Part shown: piece after piece, positions 43,249 to 52,539 of the stretch | Layout: each line of letters starts with the position of its first letter | Position numbering within the stretch: position 1 is the first letter of the stretch | Assembly (NCBI GenBank): GCA_004555915.1 | Contig: SFJM01000013.1 | Coordinates: forward strand, 1-64,000 | Direction of reading: 5' to 3' | Origin: Clostridiales bacterium | GTDB lineage: Bacteria > Bacillota > Clostridia > Oscillospirales > Butyricicoccaceae | DNA: 64,000 nucleotides | Program-made: the position numbers and the translations under genes | Notes under the pieces: generated by a model | The model's input: only the letters and a program-made list of their open reading frames with translations | Databases searched by the model: none | What the model was told of the DNA's origin: nothing

Positions 43249-44451
43249 TTATTCGTAGATCTCGGTAACAACGCCAGAACCAACGGTACGGCCACCCTCA
43301 CGGATAGCGAAACGCAGGCCCTTCTCGATAGCGATCGGGGTGATCAGAGCTACGTCCATATCAACGTTGTCGCCCGGCATGCACATCTCAGTGCCTTCCG
43401 GCAGGGAGATAACGCCAGTAACGTCAGTGGTACGGAAGTAGAACTGCGGACGGTAGTTGTTGAAGAACGGAGTATGACGGCCGCCTTCTTCCTTCTTCAG
43501 AACGTATACCTGGCCCTTGAACTTGGTATGCGGATGGATGGAACCCGGCTTAGCGATAACCTGGCCGCGCTCGATCTCAGTCTTCTGAATACCACGCAGC
43601 AGAGTACCGATGTTGTCGCCAGCTTCAGCGTAGTCCAGCAGCTTACGGAACATTTCGATACCGGTTACAACGGTCTTGCGCGGAGCGTCCATCAGACCAA
43701 CGATTTCAACTTCCTCGCCCATCTTAACCTGGCCACGCTCTACACGGCCGGTAGCTACGGTACCACGACCGGTGATGGAGAATACGTCCTCGACCGGCAT
43801 CAGGAACGGCTGGTCAGCCTTACGCTCCGGAGTCGGAATGTATTCGTCAACAGCGTCCATCAGCTCACGGATGCAAGCGTATTCCGGAGCATTCGGATCC
43901 TCAGAGGTGCTCTCCAGAACGCCCAGAGCGGTACCACGGATGATCGGAATGTCATCGCCCGGGAACTCGTAGTCAGACAGCAGCTCACGGATTTCCATTT
44001 CTACCAGATCCAGCAGTTCCTCGTCGTCTACCTGGTCAACCTTGTTCATGAAAACAACGATGTACGGTACGCCTACCTGACGAGCCAGCAGGATGTGCTC
44101 ACGGGTCTGCGGCATCGGGCCGTCTGCAGAAGATACTACCAGGATTGCGCCGTCCATCTGAGCAGCGCCGGTGATCATGTTCTTTACATAGTCAGCATGG
44201 CCCGGGCAGTCTACGTGTGCGTAGTGACGCTTAGAGGTCTTGTACTCTACGTGTGCGGTGTTGATGGTGATGCCGCGCTCCTTCTCTTCCGGAGCCTTGT
44301 CGATTTCATCATACTTCTGAACCTCAGCCTGGCCCTGCATAGCCAGTACCTTGGTGATTGCAGCGGTAAGGGTGGTCTTGCCGTGGTCAACGTGGCCGAT
44401 AGTACCAATGTTAACATGAGGCAGGTCTCTTACGTACTTTTCCTTTGCCAT
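43249..44451 (-). CDS. tuf: Elongation factor Tu
   Basis: A 400-residue GTPase that brings aminoacyl-tRNA to the ribosome. G1 GHVDHGKTTLTAAI, G3 DCPGHADYVKN, G4 NKVD and the domain 2-3 sequences are fully conserved. GGAGG lies 9 bases before the ATG. It has its own strong promoter and is separated from fusA by a terminator. Codon use is highly biased. Confidence 0.99.
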   Translation of the reverse strand: MAKEKYVRDLPHVNIGTIGHVDHGKTTLTAAITKVLAMQGQAEVQKYDEIDKAPEEKERGITINTAHVEYKTSKRHYAHVDCPGHADYVKNMITGAAQMDGAILVVSSADGPMPQTREHILLARQVGVPYIVVFMNKVDQVDDEELLDLVEMEIRELLSDYEFPGDDIPIIRGTALGVLESTSEDPNAPEYACIRELMDAVDEYIPTPERKADQPFLMPVEDVFSITGRGTVATGRVERGQVKMGEEVEIVGLMDAPRKTVVTGIEMFRKLLDYAEAGDNIGTLLRGIQKTEIERGQVIAKPGSIHPHTKFKGQVYVLKKEEGGRHTPFFNNYRPQFYFRTTDVTGVISLPEGTEMCMPGDNVDMDVALITPIAIEKGLRFAIREGGRTVGSGVVTEIYE

Positions 44452-44500
44452 TGTTGGTATCCTCCTTCATATAATAACGACGTAGTCATTTACAGACTAT

Positions 44501-44529
44501 ATTTTATAATACTGCAAGAAAAATTGCAA
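44501..44529 (-). promoter_or_regulatory. Promoter of tuf
   Basis: Minus-strand TTGCAA (44524-44529) and TAAAAT (44501-44506) with 17-base spacing. Confidence 0.75.
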
Positions 44530-44571
44530 GCATTACCTGTGGAATTCCCCCGAAAAATCAGCAGAATTCCT

Positions 44572-44610
44572 AAAAAAGAGAAGGCTCCCTCCCTGTTGAG
44601 AGGGAGCCTT
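44572..44610 (-). terminator. Terminator of the rpsL-rpsG-fusA unit
   Basis: Perfect 11-bp stem AAGGCTCCCTC/GAGGGAGCCTT with an 8-base loop, then CTCTTTTTT on the minus strand. Confidence 0.92.
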
Positions 44611-44649
44611 GAAGGTTAATTAAGGTGAAATCCGTATCCCGCGGGGAGA

Positions 44650-46728
44650 TTAGCCCTTATTGCGGTTTGCAATGATCTTATCAGAGATGCTCTTCGGGAT
44701 TTCAGCGTAGTGGCTCGGCTGCATAACGTACTGGCCACGGCCCTGGGAACGGGAACGCAGGTCGGTAGCGTAACCGAACATTTCGGACAGCGGAACAGCA
44801 GCGGAAATTGCCTGTACGGCACCACGCGGCTCCATGCCCTGGATCTGGCCACGACGGGAGTTCAGGTCGCCGATAACGTCGCCCATGTAATCTTCCGGTA
44901 CCAGAACGTCAACCTGCATGATCGGCTCGGTCAGAACCGGATCAGCCTTCTTCATAGCTTCCTTGAATGCCATGGAACCGGCAATCTTAAATGCCATTTC
45001 AGAGGAGTCGACTTCATGATAGGATCCATCATACAGAGTAACCTTGCAGTCAACTACCGGGTAGCCAGCCAGAACACCGTTCTGCATTGCGCCCTGAATA
45101 CCCTGGTTAACCGGCTCGATGTATTCCTTCGGAATCGCACCGCCGACAACAGCGTTGACAAACTCGTAACCCTTGCCCGGCTCGTTCGGCTCCAGGATGA
45201 TCTTAACATGACCATACTGGCCCTTACCACCGGACTGACGAGCGTACTTGGTCTCCACATCAGCCTTGCGGCGGATGGTTTCCTTATAAGCTACCTGCGG
45301 CTTACCAACGTTAGCCTCTACCTTGAATTCACGCAGCAGACGGTCAACGATGATTTCCAGATGCAGCTCACCCATACCAGCGATAATGGTCTGGCCGGTT
45401 TCCTCATCGGTGTAGGTCTTGAAGGTCGGGTCTTCTTCTGCCAGCTTTGCCAGCGCGATACCCATCTTTTCCTGACCTGCCTTGGTCTTCGGCTCAATTG
45501 CAACGCGGATAACCGGCTCCGGGAAGTTCATGGACTCCAGGATGATCGGGTACTTTTCGTCGCACAGTGTATCACCGGTGGTGGTGTTCTTAAAGCCTAC
45601 TGCAGCAGCGATATCGCCGGAGTATACCTTGGTGATATCCTCACGATGGTTTGCGTGCATCAGCAGGATACGACCCATTCTCTCGCGCTTGCCCTTGGTT
45701 GCATTGAGTACGGAAGTACCAGCATCCAGGGTACCGGAGTATACGCGGAAGAAGGACAGACGTCCTACATACGGGTCGGTGGCAATCTTAAATGCCAGAG
45801 CGGAGAACGGTGCGTTGTCGTCAGACGGACGCTCGTCCTCTTCGTCGGTATCCGGGTTGATACCCTTGATCGGCGGGATATCAGTCGGAGCCGGCATGTA
45901 ATCAATAATAGCATCCAGCAGCATCTGAACGCCCTTATTGCGGTAAGCGGTACCACACAGTACCGGAACCAGCTTGTTGTCGATGGTAGCCTGGCGAAGT
46001 GCGCGCTTCAGATCCTCAACCGGGATCTCCTCGCCTTCCAGGTACATCATCATCAGCTCTTCGTCGGTGTCGCAGATCAGCTCTACCATTTCGTCATGGT
46101 ACTGCTGTGCCTTTTCCAGCATATCTGCCGGGATATCCTCATCACGGACATCCTTGCCCAGGTCATCATAGTAAACCTCGGCACGCATGGTCATCAGGTC
46201 GATGATGCCAACGAACTCGCTTTCAGCGCCGATCGGCAGCTGAACCGGAACCGGTACACACTTCAGGCGGTCCTTCATCATCTGGACTACGTTATAGAAG
46301 TTTGCGCCCATGATATCCATCTTGTTGACGAATGCCATACGCGGAACCATATAATCGTTTGCCTGGTGCCATACGGTCTCAGACTGCGGTTCAACGCCGC
46401 CCTTTGCGCAGAATACGCAAACAGAGCCGTCGAGGACACGCAGGGAACGCTGTACTTCTACGGTAAAGTCAACGTGGCCCGGGGTGTCGATGATATTGAT
46501 ACGGTTGCCCTTCCAGTGGCAGGTGGTAGCAGCGGAGGTAATGGTGATACCGCGCTCCTTCTCCTGTGCCATCCAGTCCATGACGGACGCGCCTTCATGC
46601 GTCTCACCGATCTTGTGCGTACGTCCGGTGTAATACAGGATACGCTCTGTGGTGGTCGTCTTGCCGGCGTCGATGTGGGCCATAATACCAATATTTCTTG
46701 TTTTTTCCAGTGTAAACTCTCTTGGCAT
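44650..46728 (-). CDS. fusA: Elongation factor G
   Basis: A 692-residue translocase GTPase. G1 AHIDAGKTTTTERIL, G3 DTPGHVDFTVEV and G4 NKMD are intact, followed by domains II-V. It is in the classical str order after rpsG, with a 36-base gap and AAAGGAG before the ATG. Confidence 0.99.
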   Translation of the reverse strand: MPREFTLEKTRNIGIMAHIDAGKTTTTERILYYTGRTHKIGETHEGASVMDWMAQEKERGITITSAATTCHWKGNRINIIDTPGHVDFTVEVQRSLRVLDGSVCVFCAKGGVEPQSETVWHQANDYMVPRMAFVNKMDIMGANFYNVVQMMKDRLKCVPVPVQLPIGAESEFVGIIDLMTMRAEVYYDDLGKDVRDEDIPADMLEKAQQYHDEMVELICDTDEELMMMYLEGEEIPVEDLKRALRQATIDNKLVPVLCGTAYRNKGVQMLLDAIIDYMPAPTDIPPIKGINPDTDEEDERPSDDNAPFSALAFKIATDPYVGRLSFFRVYSGTLDAGTSVLNATKGKRERMGRILLMHANHREDITKVYSGDIAAAVGFKNTTTGDTLCDEKYPIILESMNFPEPVIRVAIEPKTKAGQEKMGIALAKLAEEDPTFKTYTDEETGQTIIAGMGELHLEIIVDRLLREFKVEANVGKPQVAYKETIRRKADVETKYARQSGGKGQYGHVKIILEPNEPGKGYEFVNAVVGGAIPKEYIEPVNQGIQGAMQNGVLAGYPVVDCKVTLYDGSYHEVDSSEMAFKIAGSMAFKEAMKKADPVLTEPIMQVDVLVPEDYMGDVIGDLNSRRGQIQGMEPRGAVQAISAAVPLSEMFGYATDLRSRSQGRGQYVMQPSHYAEIPKSISDKIIANRNKG

Positions 46729-46764
46729 GTGAATCTCCTTTCGTCAAGCTACCCTGCACAGAAA

Positions 46765-47235
46765 TTAGTATCTGTAATGAGCAAATGCCTTGTTAGCCTC
46801 TGCCATCTTATGGGTATCTTCACGCTTCTTGACAGCGCCGCCCAGATTGTTCACTGCGTCCATGATTTCGCCAGCCAGTCTCTCTGCCATGGTTCTCTCA
46901 GAACGGGCACGGGAGTACTTGGTGATCCAGCGCAGACCCAGGGTCTGACGTCTTTCCGGACGAACTTCCATCGGAACCTGGTAGGTAGCGCCGCCTACTC
47001 GGCGAGCCTTAACTTCCAGAGACGGCATGATATTATCCATAGCCTCGGTAAATACTTCTAACGGATCGCGGCCAGTCTTCTCCTTCACGATGTCAAAAGC
47101 ACCGTAAACAACTTTCTGAGCTACGCCCTTCTTACCGTCGAGCATGATCGAGTTGATCAGCTTGGTAACGAGCTGGGAACCATAAAGCGGATCCGCAAGA
47201 ACTTCTCTCTTGGGAACAAAACCTCTTCTTGGCAC
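46765..47235 (-). CDS. rpsG: 30S ribosomal protein S7
   Basis: A 156-residue primary 16S rRNA-binding protein of the small-subunit head. The sequence PRRGFVPKREVLADPLYGS is standard. The start is GTG at 47235, 8 bases after GGAGGG; the in-frame extension upstream is not part of S7. Confidence 0.97.
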   Translation of the reverse strand: MPRRGFVPKREVLADPLYGSQLVTKLINSIMLDGKKGVAQKVVYGAFDIVKEKTGRDPLEVFTEAMDNIMPSLEVKARRVGGATYQVPMEVRPERRQTLGLRWITKYSRARSERTMAERLAGEIMDAVNNLGGAVKKREDTHKMAEANKAFAHYRY

Positions 47236-47424
47236 GATACTTCCCTCCTTCACAAAAAAAATGATTTCATAGGTACTTCAAAAGCCACCCCTGGCTTCTG
47301 TCATCGCCTGTCCGAGGTGTCTGAAATAAATCTATTCAAACGCGCTCAGGACAAAGCTATTCTGCTTTGCTTGAGTTGGTGTTCAAGTCAAACGCACGGG
47401 TAATGTGGGTTTAAACGATCAGGT

Positions 47425-47844
47425 TTACTTGCCCGGCTTCGGACGCTTAGCGCCGTACTTGGAGCGAGCCTGATGACGGTTTGCAACACCCTGGGTATCC
47501 AGAGTACCGCGAATGATGTGGTAACGAACGCCCGGAAGGTCCTTTACACGGCCGCCACGAACCATAACAACAGAGTGTTCCTGCAGGTTATGGCCGATAC
47601 CCGGAATGTAAGCGGATACTTCCATGCCATTGGTCAGCTTAACACGAGCGACCTTACGCAGTGCAGAGTTCGGCTTCTTCGGTGTCATGGTCTTGACAGT
47701 TGTGCAGACGCCTCTCTTCTGCGGGGACGGCTGGCTGGTTGCCTTCTTCTTCAGAGAGTTCAGGCCTACCTGCAGAGCCGGAGCAGTGGACTTGTATTCG
47801 GTTTCCTTTCTGCCCTTGCGTACAAGCTGGTTAAAGGTTGGCAT
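47425..47844 (-). CDS. rpsL: 30S ribosomal protein S12
   Basis: A 139-residue decoding-centre protein. TPKKPNSALRKVARVKL and RGGRVKDLPGVRYH contain the two lysines whose mutation gives streptomycin resistance; both are wild type here. GGAGGTG lies upstream of the ATG. A gap of about 190 bases with small hairpins but no coding sequence separates it from rpsG. Confidence 0.98.
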   Translation of the reverse strand: MPTFNQLVRKGRKETEYKSTAPALQVGLNSLKKKATSQPSPQKRGVCTTVKTMTPKKPNSALRKVARVKLTNGMEVSAYIPGIGHNLQEHSVVMVRGGRVKDLPGVRYHIIRGTLDTQGVANRHQARSKYGAKRPKPGK

Positions 47845-47909
47845 TTAACTTGCACCTCCTTCAAAAGATTAAATAGATTTATTTCAGCGGGAAGCCTGTC
47901 CCGTTAAAA

Positions 47910-48152
47910 TCAGTCGAGAATGGTGACGACAGCGGCGCCGACGGCGATGCCGACCGAGCTGCCCAGTTCCTTCATGCTGGGAACCTCTTTCACCTCTACG
48001 CTGTGCTGTTCGCACAGTTCATATATGGGTCCGGTAATCCGACACTCTGCGTCTGCGGCGATAAATACCAGTTTTGCATTTCCGTCGCGGATGACTTTTT
48101 TTGACTGCTTGACACCGATAACTTTTAATGCCGAAGACAGCTCTGAGAGCAT
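47910..48152 (-). CDS. rplGB: Ribosomal L7Ae/L30e-family protein (YbxF-like)
   Basis: An 80-residue RNA-binding protein of the L7Ae family, usually found between rpoC and rpsL in Firmicutes. It binds kink-turn RNA in Bacillus. KVIRDGNAKLVFIAADAE is typical. GGAGG lies 7 bases before the ATG. It heads the str operon behind a consensus promoter. Confidence 0.93.
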   Translation of the reverse strand: MLSELSSALKVIGVKQSKKVIRDGNAKLVFIAADAECRITGPIYELCEQHSVEVKEVPSMKELGSSVGIAVGAAVVTILD

Positions 48153-48181
48153 AGAAATACCTCCTTATCACATACCCGTTT

Positions 48182-48210
48182 ATTTTACATGATTAATTTT
48201 CTCCTGTCAA
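48182..48210 (-). promoter_or_regulatory. Promoter of the str operon
   Basis: Minus-strand TTGACA (48205-48210) and TAAAAT (48182-48187) with 17-base spacing. Confidence 0.85.
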
Positions 48211-48345
48211 TCTTTTTTTCTTTGTTTTTACAAAGCATTATACAGGATATCCATTTTTACGGGGTTTATACATGAATTTGCACAAAGCGGAATGTTTTTT
48301 TCTGTCCGGCACCATGTTCCGCCTGCCGGTTCGGCTGCACCGGAT

Positions 48346-48747
48346 TCAGCGGAACAGGCCCTTCAGGTCATACAGCAGGCCTTTTTCCTCATTCCAGTCA
48401 TACTTCTTCTGTTCCGAATGGGGTGACCGGTCATAAACATCATCATGATAGGCCTGATATCCCATGGTCAGCATACTATATAATGTTACCGCTGCCAGGC
48501 TGACCACCGCAATCCGTCTGACCGACGGCTTCCCGGTGACCCACTGCCACACCGCGAACAGGAAAAATGCCCCCATGAGCAGAATCAACAGATACAGTCC
48601 ATAAAAGCCGTCCGGTTCTTCCGCCAGGACGGTTTTGCAGCATTTGCGCAGCAGGATATCCTGCCGGGCGGTCTGTATGCCACACAGCAGCATGCATACC
48701 GCGATGCCAAAGCATCCATATTTCCAATATCTGTTTTTTTGCATCAT
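48346..48747 (-). CDS. Small membrane protein of unknown function
   Basis: A 133-residue protein with three hydrophobic segments: one near the N-terminus (YGCFGIAVCMLLCG), then YLLILLMGAFFLFAVWQW and VVSLAAVTLYSMLTM. The C-terminal tail is polar and charged. GAGG lies 6 bases before the ATG at 48747; a second ATG follows immediately. It lies between rpoC and the str operon, with its own extended -10 promoter. I do not recognise the family. Confidence 0.7.
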   Translation of the reverse strand: MMQKNRYWKYGCFGIAVCMLLCGIQTARQDILLRKCCKTVLAEEPDGFYGLYLLILLMGAFFLFAVWQWVTGKPSVRRIAVVSLAAVTLYSMLTMGYQAYHDDVYDRSPHSEQKKYDWNEEKGLLYDLKGLFR

Positions 48748-48781
48748 TTTCTTCCTCATGATTACATATGTTACGTCTGCA

Positions 48782-48790
48782 AGTATACCA
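48782..48790 (-). promoter_or_regulatory. Extended -10 promoter of the membrane protein gene
   Basis: Minus-strand TGGTATACT, a TGn-extended -10, about 40 bases before the ATG. Confidence 0.5.
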
Positions 48791-48943
48791 CAATCCCCCC
48801 GGGTTTGCATTTGTTAGAATGTACGAAAAATGTACAAAACCTGCCCATTTCACTGTTGCAAAAAAGACAACCCATATTTCTGTGCACAGAGCTGCGGGAC
48901 ACTCCGGCAGGTTGGAGGAGCGCTCCCTCCATCCTTTCGCCCG

Positions 48944-48978
48944 CAAAAAGAGGGACCATGCCGGAGCATGATCCCTCT
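48944..48978 (-). terminator. Terminator of rpoBC
   Basis: A 13-bp stem with one wobble (48949-48961 with 48966-48978) followed by TTTTT on the minus strand. Confidence 0.88.
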
Positions 48979-49000
48979 GTTGGTTTTATGATGAAATGCA

Positions 49001-52000
49001 TTAGTCCAGATTATGGATTTCCTCGTAATGACCTTCGCGGTAATCCTTCAGGCCGGAGCCTGCCGGAATCAGCTTACCGATCAGTACGTTCTCCTTCAGA
49101 CCGGTCAGCGGGTCAATCTTGCCCTTGATTGCGGCATCTGTCAGGACACGGGTGGTCTCCTGGAAGGATGCGGCGGACAGGAAGGAATCGGTAGCCAGTG
49201 CAGCCTTGGTGATACCCATGAGTACCGGAGAGAAGGTTGCCATTTCCAGACCGGTTTCGCCGGCATCCAGACGGGCCTGTACCTTCGCGTTCTCATCCTC
49301 CAGCTCCAGAATGCTGAGCATAGCACCCGGCAGCAGATCGGTATCGCCTGCGTCCTCCACCTTGATCTTGCGCATCATCTGGCGGACAATAACTTCAATG
49401 TGCTTGTCGTTCAGATCTACGCCCTGCTGACGGTAAACCTTCTGAACTTCCTTAATCAGGTAGTCCTGTACGGCACGCGGATTCAGCACGCGCAGGATGT
49501 CATGCGGGTTGAGTGCACCTTCGTTGAGCTGATGGCCCTGCTCGATCTGGTCGCCGTCCTTGACACGGATGCCAGAGGAGGAAGCCAGCTGGTAGCTCTT
49601 GGTTTCGCCGGTCTGCGGGTTGATCACATTGACAGTCTTGACCGTGGTGCGTCTGCTTTCCTCGATGCTGACCACACCGCCGATTTCTGCCAGTGTTGCC
49701 ACCTTCTTCGGCTTTCTTGCCTCAAACAGTTCTTCTACTCGCGGAAGACCCTGGGTAATATCGGAACCTGCAATACCGCCGGAATGGAAGGTACGCATGG
49801 TCAGCTGGGTACCCGGCTCACCGATGGACTGTGCGGCGATGATACCGACAGCTTCGCCCATTGCACACGGTGCGTTGAATGCCAGGTTGGAGCCATAGCA
49901 GTGTGCACAAACGCCCTTGCGTGCACGGCACTGCAGTACGGTACGAATCTGAACCTTCTTGATGCCTGCACCCACAATGCGTGCCGCATCCGCCTCGTTC
50001 ATCATATCTTCCTTATGCTGCAGCACCTCGCCGGTCTGCGGATCCAGAATGTCATCCACCGGATAACGTCCAACCAGACGCTCTGCCAGCGGCTCAATGC
50101 AGGAATTGCCTTCCATGATATCCTCAACCCAGATACCGGTGGAAGCACCGCAGTCATCCTCACGGATGATGACATCCTGAGATACGTCTACCATTCGACG
50201 GGTCAGGTAACCGGAGTCCGCGGTACGCAGTGCGGTATCTGCCAGACCCTTACGTGCGCCTCGAGCGGAGATGAAGTACTCCAATACAGACAGGCCCTCA
50301 CGGAAGTTGGACTTAACCGGGATTTCGATGGTGCGGCCGGCTGCGTTTGCCATCAGGCCTCGCATACCTGCCAGCTGACGAATCTGGTTGATAGAGCCTC
50401 GCGCACCGGACTGTGCCATCATATGAATCGGGTTGAAGCGGTCGCTTTCCATCTTTTCCTGCAGCGCGTCGGTAACAATCTTGGTGGTGTTCTCCCATTC
50501 GCGTACAACCAGACGGTAACGTTCCGCATCCGTGATGAGGGCACGCTTGTACTTGCGGTCGATAGCCGCAACCTTCTTCTCAGAAGCGGCAATCATTTCC
50601 TGCTTCTCTTCCGGTACGGCGATATCCGAGAAGGATACGGTCAGCGCACCCTTGGTGGAATATTTATAGCCCATGGATTTGATGGAGTCCAGTACTTCGG
50701 CGGTCTTGTTAAAGCCATGGATGCTGATACACTTGTCAATGATCTTGCCCAGCTGCTTCTTGCCACAGGTCTGCATGATTTCCAGCTTGAGCATATCCTG
50801 CTTGGTATTTCTTTCCACAAAGCCCAGATCCTGCGGAATCTTCTGGTTGAAGATCAGGCGGCCTGCGGTTGCGTCTACCAGACCGGTAACGGTCTCACCG
50901 TCGATGACCATGCTTCTGCGCACCTTGATCGGCGCGTGAATGCCGATGACGCCTTCATCATATGCCATGAGGGCTTCATCCTCATCGCGGAATACCTTGC
51001 CTGCGCCCTGTTCGGTGTCACGGTCAATGGTCAGGTAATAGGAACCGAGGACCATATCCTGGGACGGTACGGTAACCGGCTTGCCGTCCTGCGGCTTCAG
51101 CAGGTTGTTGGCGGACAGCATCAGCAGACGTGCTTCTGCCTGTGCTTCCACGGACAGCGGCAGATGGACTGCCATCTGGTCACCGTCAAAGTCGGCGTTA
51201 AATGCGGTACAAACCAGCGGATGCAGCTTGATCGCACGGCCCTCTACCAGGATCGGCTCGAAGGCTTCGATACCCAGACGGTGCAGGGTCGGTGCACGGT
51301 TCAGCAGAACCGGATGTCCCTTGATGACGGTTTCCAGCGCATCCCAAACCTCCGGCTTGCCGCGCTCTACCATCTTCTTTGCGGACTTGATATTGGAAGC
51401 CTGTCCGGTCTGTACCAGACGCTTCATAATAAACGGCTTAAACAGCTCGATTGCCATTTCCTTCGGCAGGCCGCACTGATAAATCTTCAGGTCCGGACCT
51501 ACGACGATTACGGAACGGCCGGAGTAGTCAACACGCTTGCCCAGCAGGTTCTGACGGAAACGTCCCTGCTTGCCCTTCAGCATATCGGAAAGGGACTTGA
51601 GCGGGCGGTTGTTCGGGCCGGTGACCGGACGGCCACGGCGGCCATTGTCAATCAGCGCGTCAACCGCTTCCTGCAGCATGCGCTTCTCGTTGCGCACGAT
51701 GATGTCCGGCGCACCCAGCTCCAGCAGACGCTTCAGGCGGTTGTTTCGGTTGATGACACGGCGGTACAGGTCGTTCAGATCAGAGGTGGCAAATCTGCCG
51801 CCGTCCAGCTGTACCATCGGACGGATTTCCGGCGGAATAACCGGAACCACATCCATAATCATCCACTCCGGACGGTTGCCGGACTGGCGGAATGCTTCTA
51901 CAACTTCCAGGCGCTTGATGATGCGGACACGCTTCTGGCCGGTAGCATTTTTCAGCTCTGCCTTCAGATCCACGCTCAGCTGCTCCAGATCCAGCTCACG

Positions 52001-52537
52001 CAGCAGCTTCTGGATTGCCTCAGCGCCCATCATTGCCTCGAAATCATCCTCGAACTTCTCGCGCATATCGCGGTATTCCCGTTCGGTCAGGATCTGCTTT
52101 TTAATCAGGCCGGTGCCTTCGCCCGGATCGGTTACGATATATGCGGCAAAGTACAGTACCTTCTCCAGCAGACGGGGGGACATATCCAGAATCAGGCCCA
52201 TACGGGACGGAATGCCCTTAAAATACCAGATGTGGGAAACCGGAGCTGCCAGCTCAATATGGCCCATGCGCTCACGGCGTACCTTGGACTTGGTAACCTC
52301 TACACCGCAGCGTTCACAGATTTTGCCCTTATAGCGAACCTTTTTATAGCGTCCGCAATGGCATTCCCAGTCCTTCTGTGGGCCAAAGATGCGCTCACAG
52401 AACAGACCGTCACGCTCCGGCTTCAGTGTTCGATAGTTAATGGTTTCCGGCTTCTTGACCTCGCCGTAAGACCACTCGCGGATGAGCTCCGGCGAAGCAA
52501 GGCCGATTTTAATTGCATTAAACGTATTATATCCCAT
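49001..52537 (-). CDS. rpoC: DNA-directed RNA polymerase subunit beta'
   Basis: A 1178-residue catalytic subunit. The N-terminal zinc site CHCGRYKKVRYKGKICERC, the Mg-binding NADFDGDQM, and the second zinc site CRARKGVCAHCYG are intact. It starts 2 bases after the rpoB stop, with its GGAG inside the end of rpoB, so the two are translationally coupled. A strong terminator follows. Confidence 0.99.
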   Translation of the reverse strand: MGYNTFNAIKIGLASPELIREWSYGEVKKPETINYRTLKPERDGLFCERIFGPQKDWECHCGRYKKVRYKGKICERCGVEVTKSKVRRERMGHIELAAPVSHIWYFKGIPSRMGLILDMSPRLLEKVLYFAAYIVTDPGEGTGLIKKQILTEREYRDMREKFEDDFEAMMGAEAIQKLLRELDLEQLSVDLKAELKNATGQKRVRIIKRLEVVEAFRQSGNRPEWMIMDVVPVIPPEIRPMVQLDGGRFATSDLNDLYRRVINRNNRLKRLLELGAPDIIVRNEKRMLQEAVDALIDNGRRGRPVTGPNNRPLKSLSDMLKGKQGRFRQNLLGKRVDYSGRSVIVVGPDLKIYQCGLPKEMAIELFKPFIMKRLVQTGQASNIKSAKKMVERGKPEVWDALETVIKGHPVLLNRAPTLHRLGIEAFEPILVEGRAIKLHPLVCTAFNADFDGDQMAVHLPLSVEAQAEARLLMLSANNLLKPQDGKPVTVPSQDMVLGSYYLTIDRDTEQGAGKVFRDEDEALMAYDEGVIGIHAPIKVRRSMVIDGETVTGLVDATAGRLIFNQKIPQDLGFVERNTKQDMLKLEIMQTCGKKQLGKIIDKCISIHGFNKTAEVLDSIKSMGYKYSTKGALTVSFSDIAVPEEKQEMIAASEKKVAAIDRKYKRALITDAERYRLVVREWENTTKIVTDALQEKMESDRFNPIHMMAQSGARGSINQIRQLAGMRGLMANAAGRTIEIPVKSNFREGLSVLEYFISARGARKGLADTALRTADSGYLTRRMVDVSQDVIIREDDCGASTGIWVEDIMEGNSCIEPLAERLVGRYPVDDILDPQTGEVLQHKEDMMNEADAARIVGAGIKKVQIRTVLQCRARKGVCAHCYGSNLAFNAPCAMGEAVGIIAAQSIGEPGTQLTMRTFHSGGIAGSDITQGLPRVEELFEARKPKKVATLAEIGGVVSIEESRRTTVKTVNVINPQTGETKSYQLASSSGIRVKDGDQIEQGHQLNEGALNPHDILRVLNPRAVQDYLIKEVQKVYRQQGVDLNDKHIEVIVRQMMRKIKVEDAGDTDLLPGAMLSILELEDENAKVQARLDAGETGLEMATFSPVLMGITKAALATDSFLSAASFQETTRVLTDAAIKGKIDPLTGLKENVLIGKLIPAGSGLKDYREGHYEEIHNLD

Positions 52538-52539
52538 GC

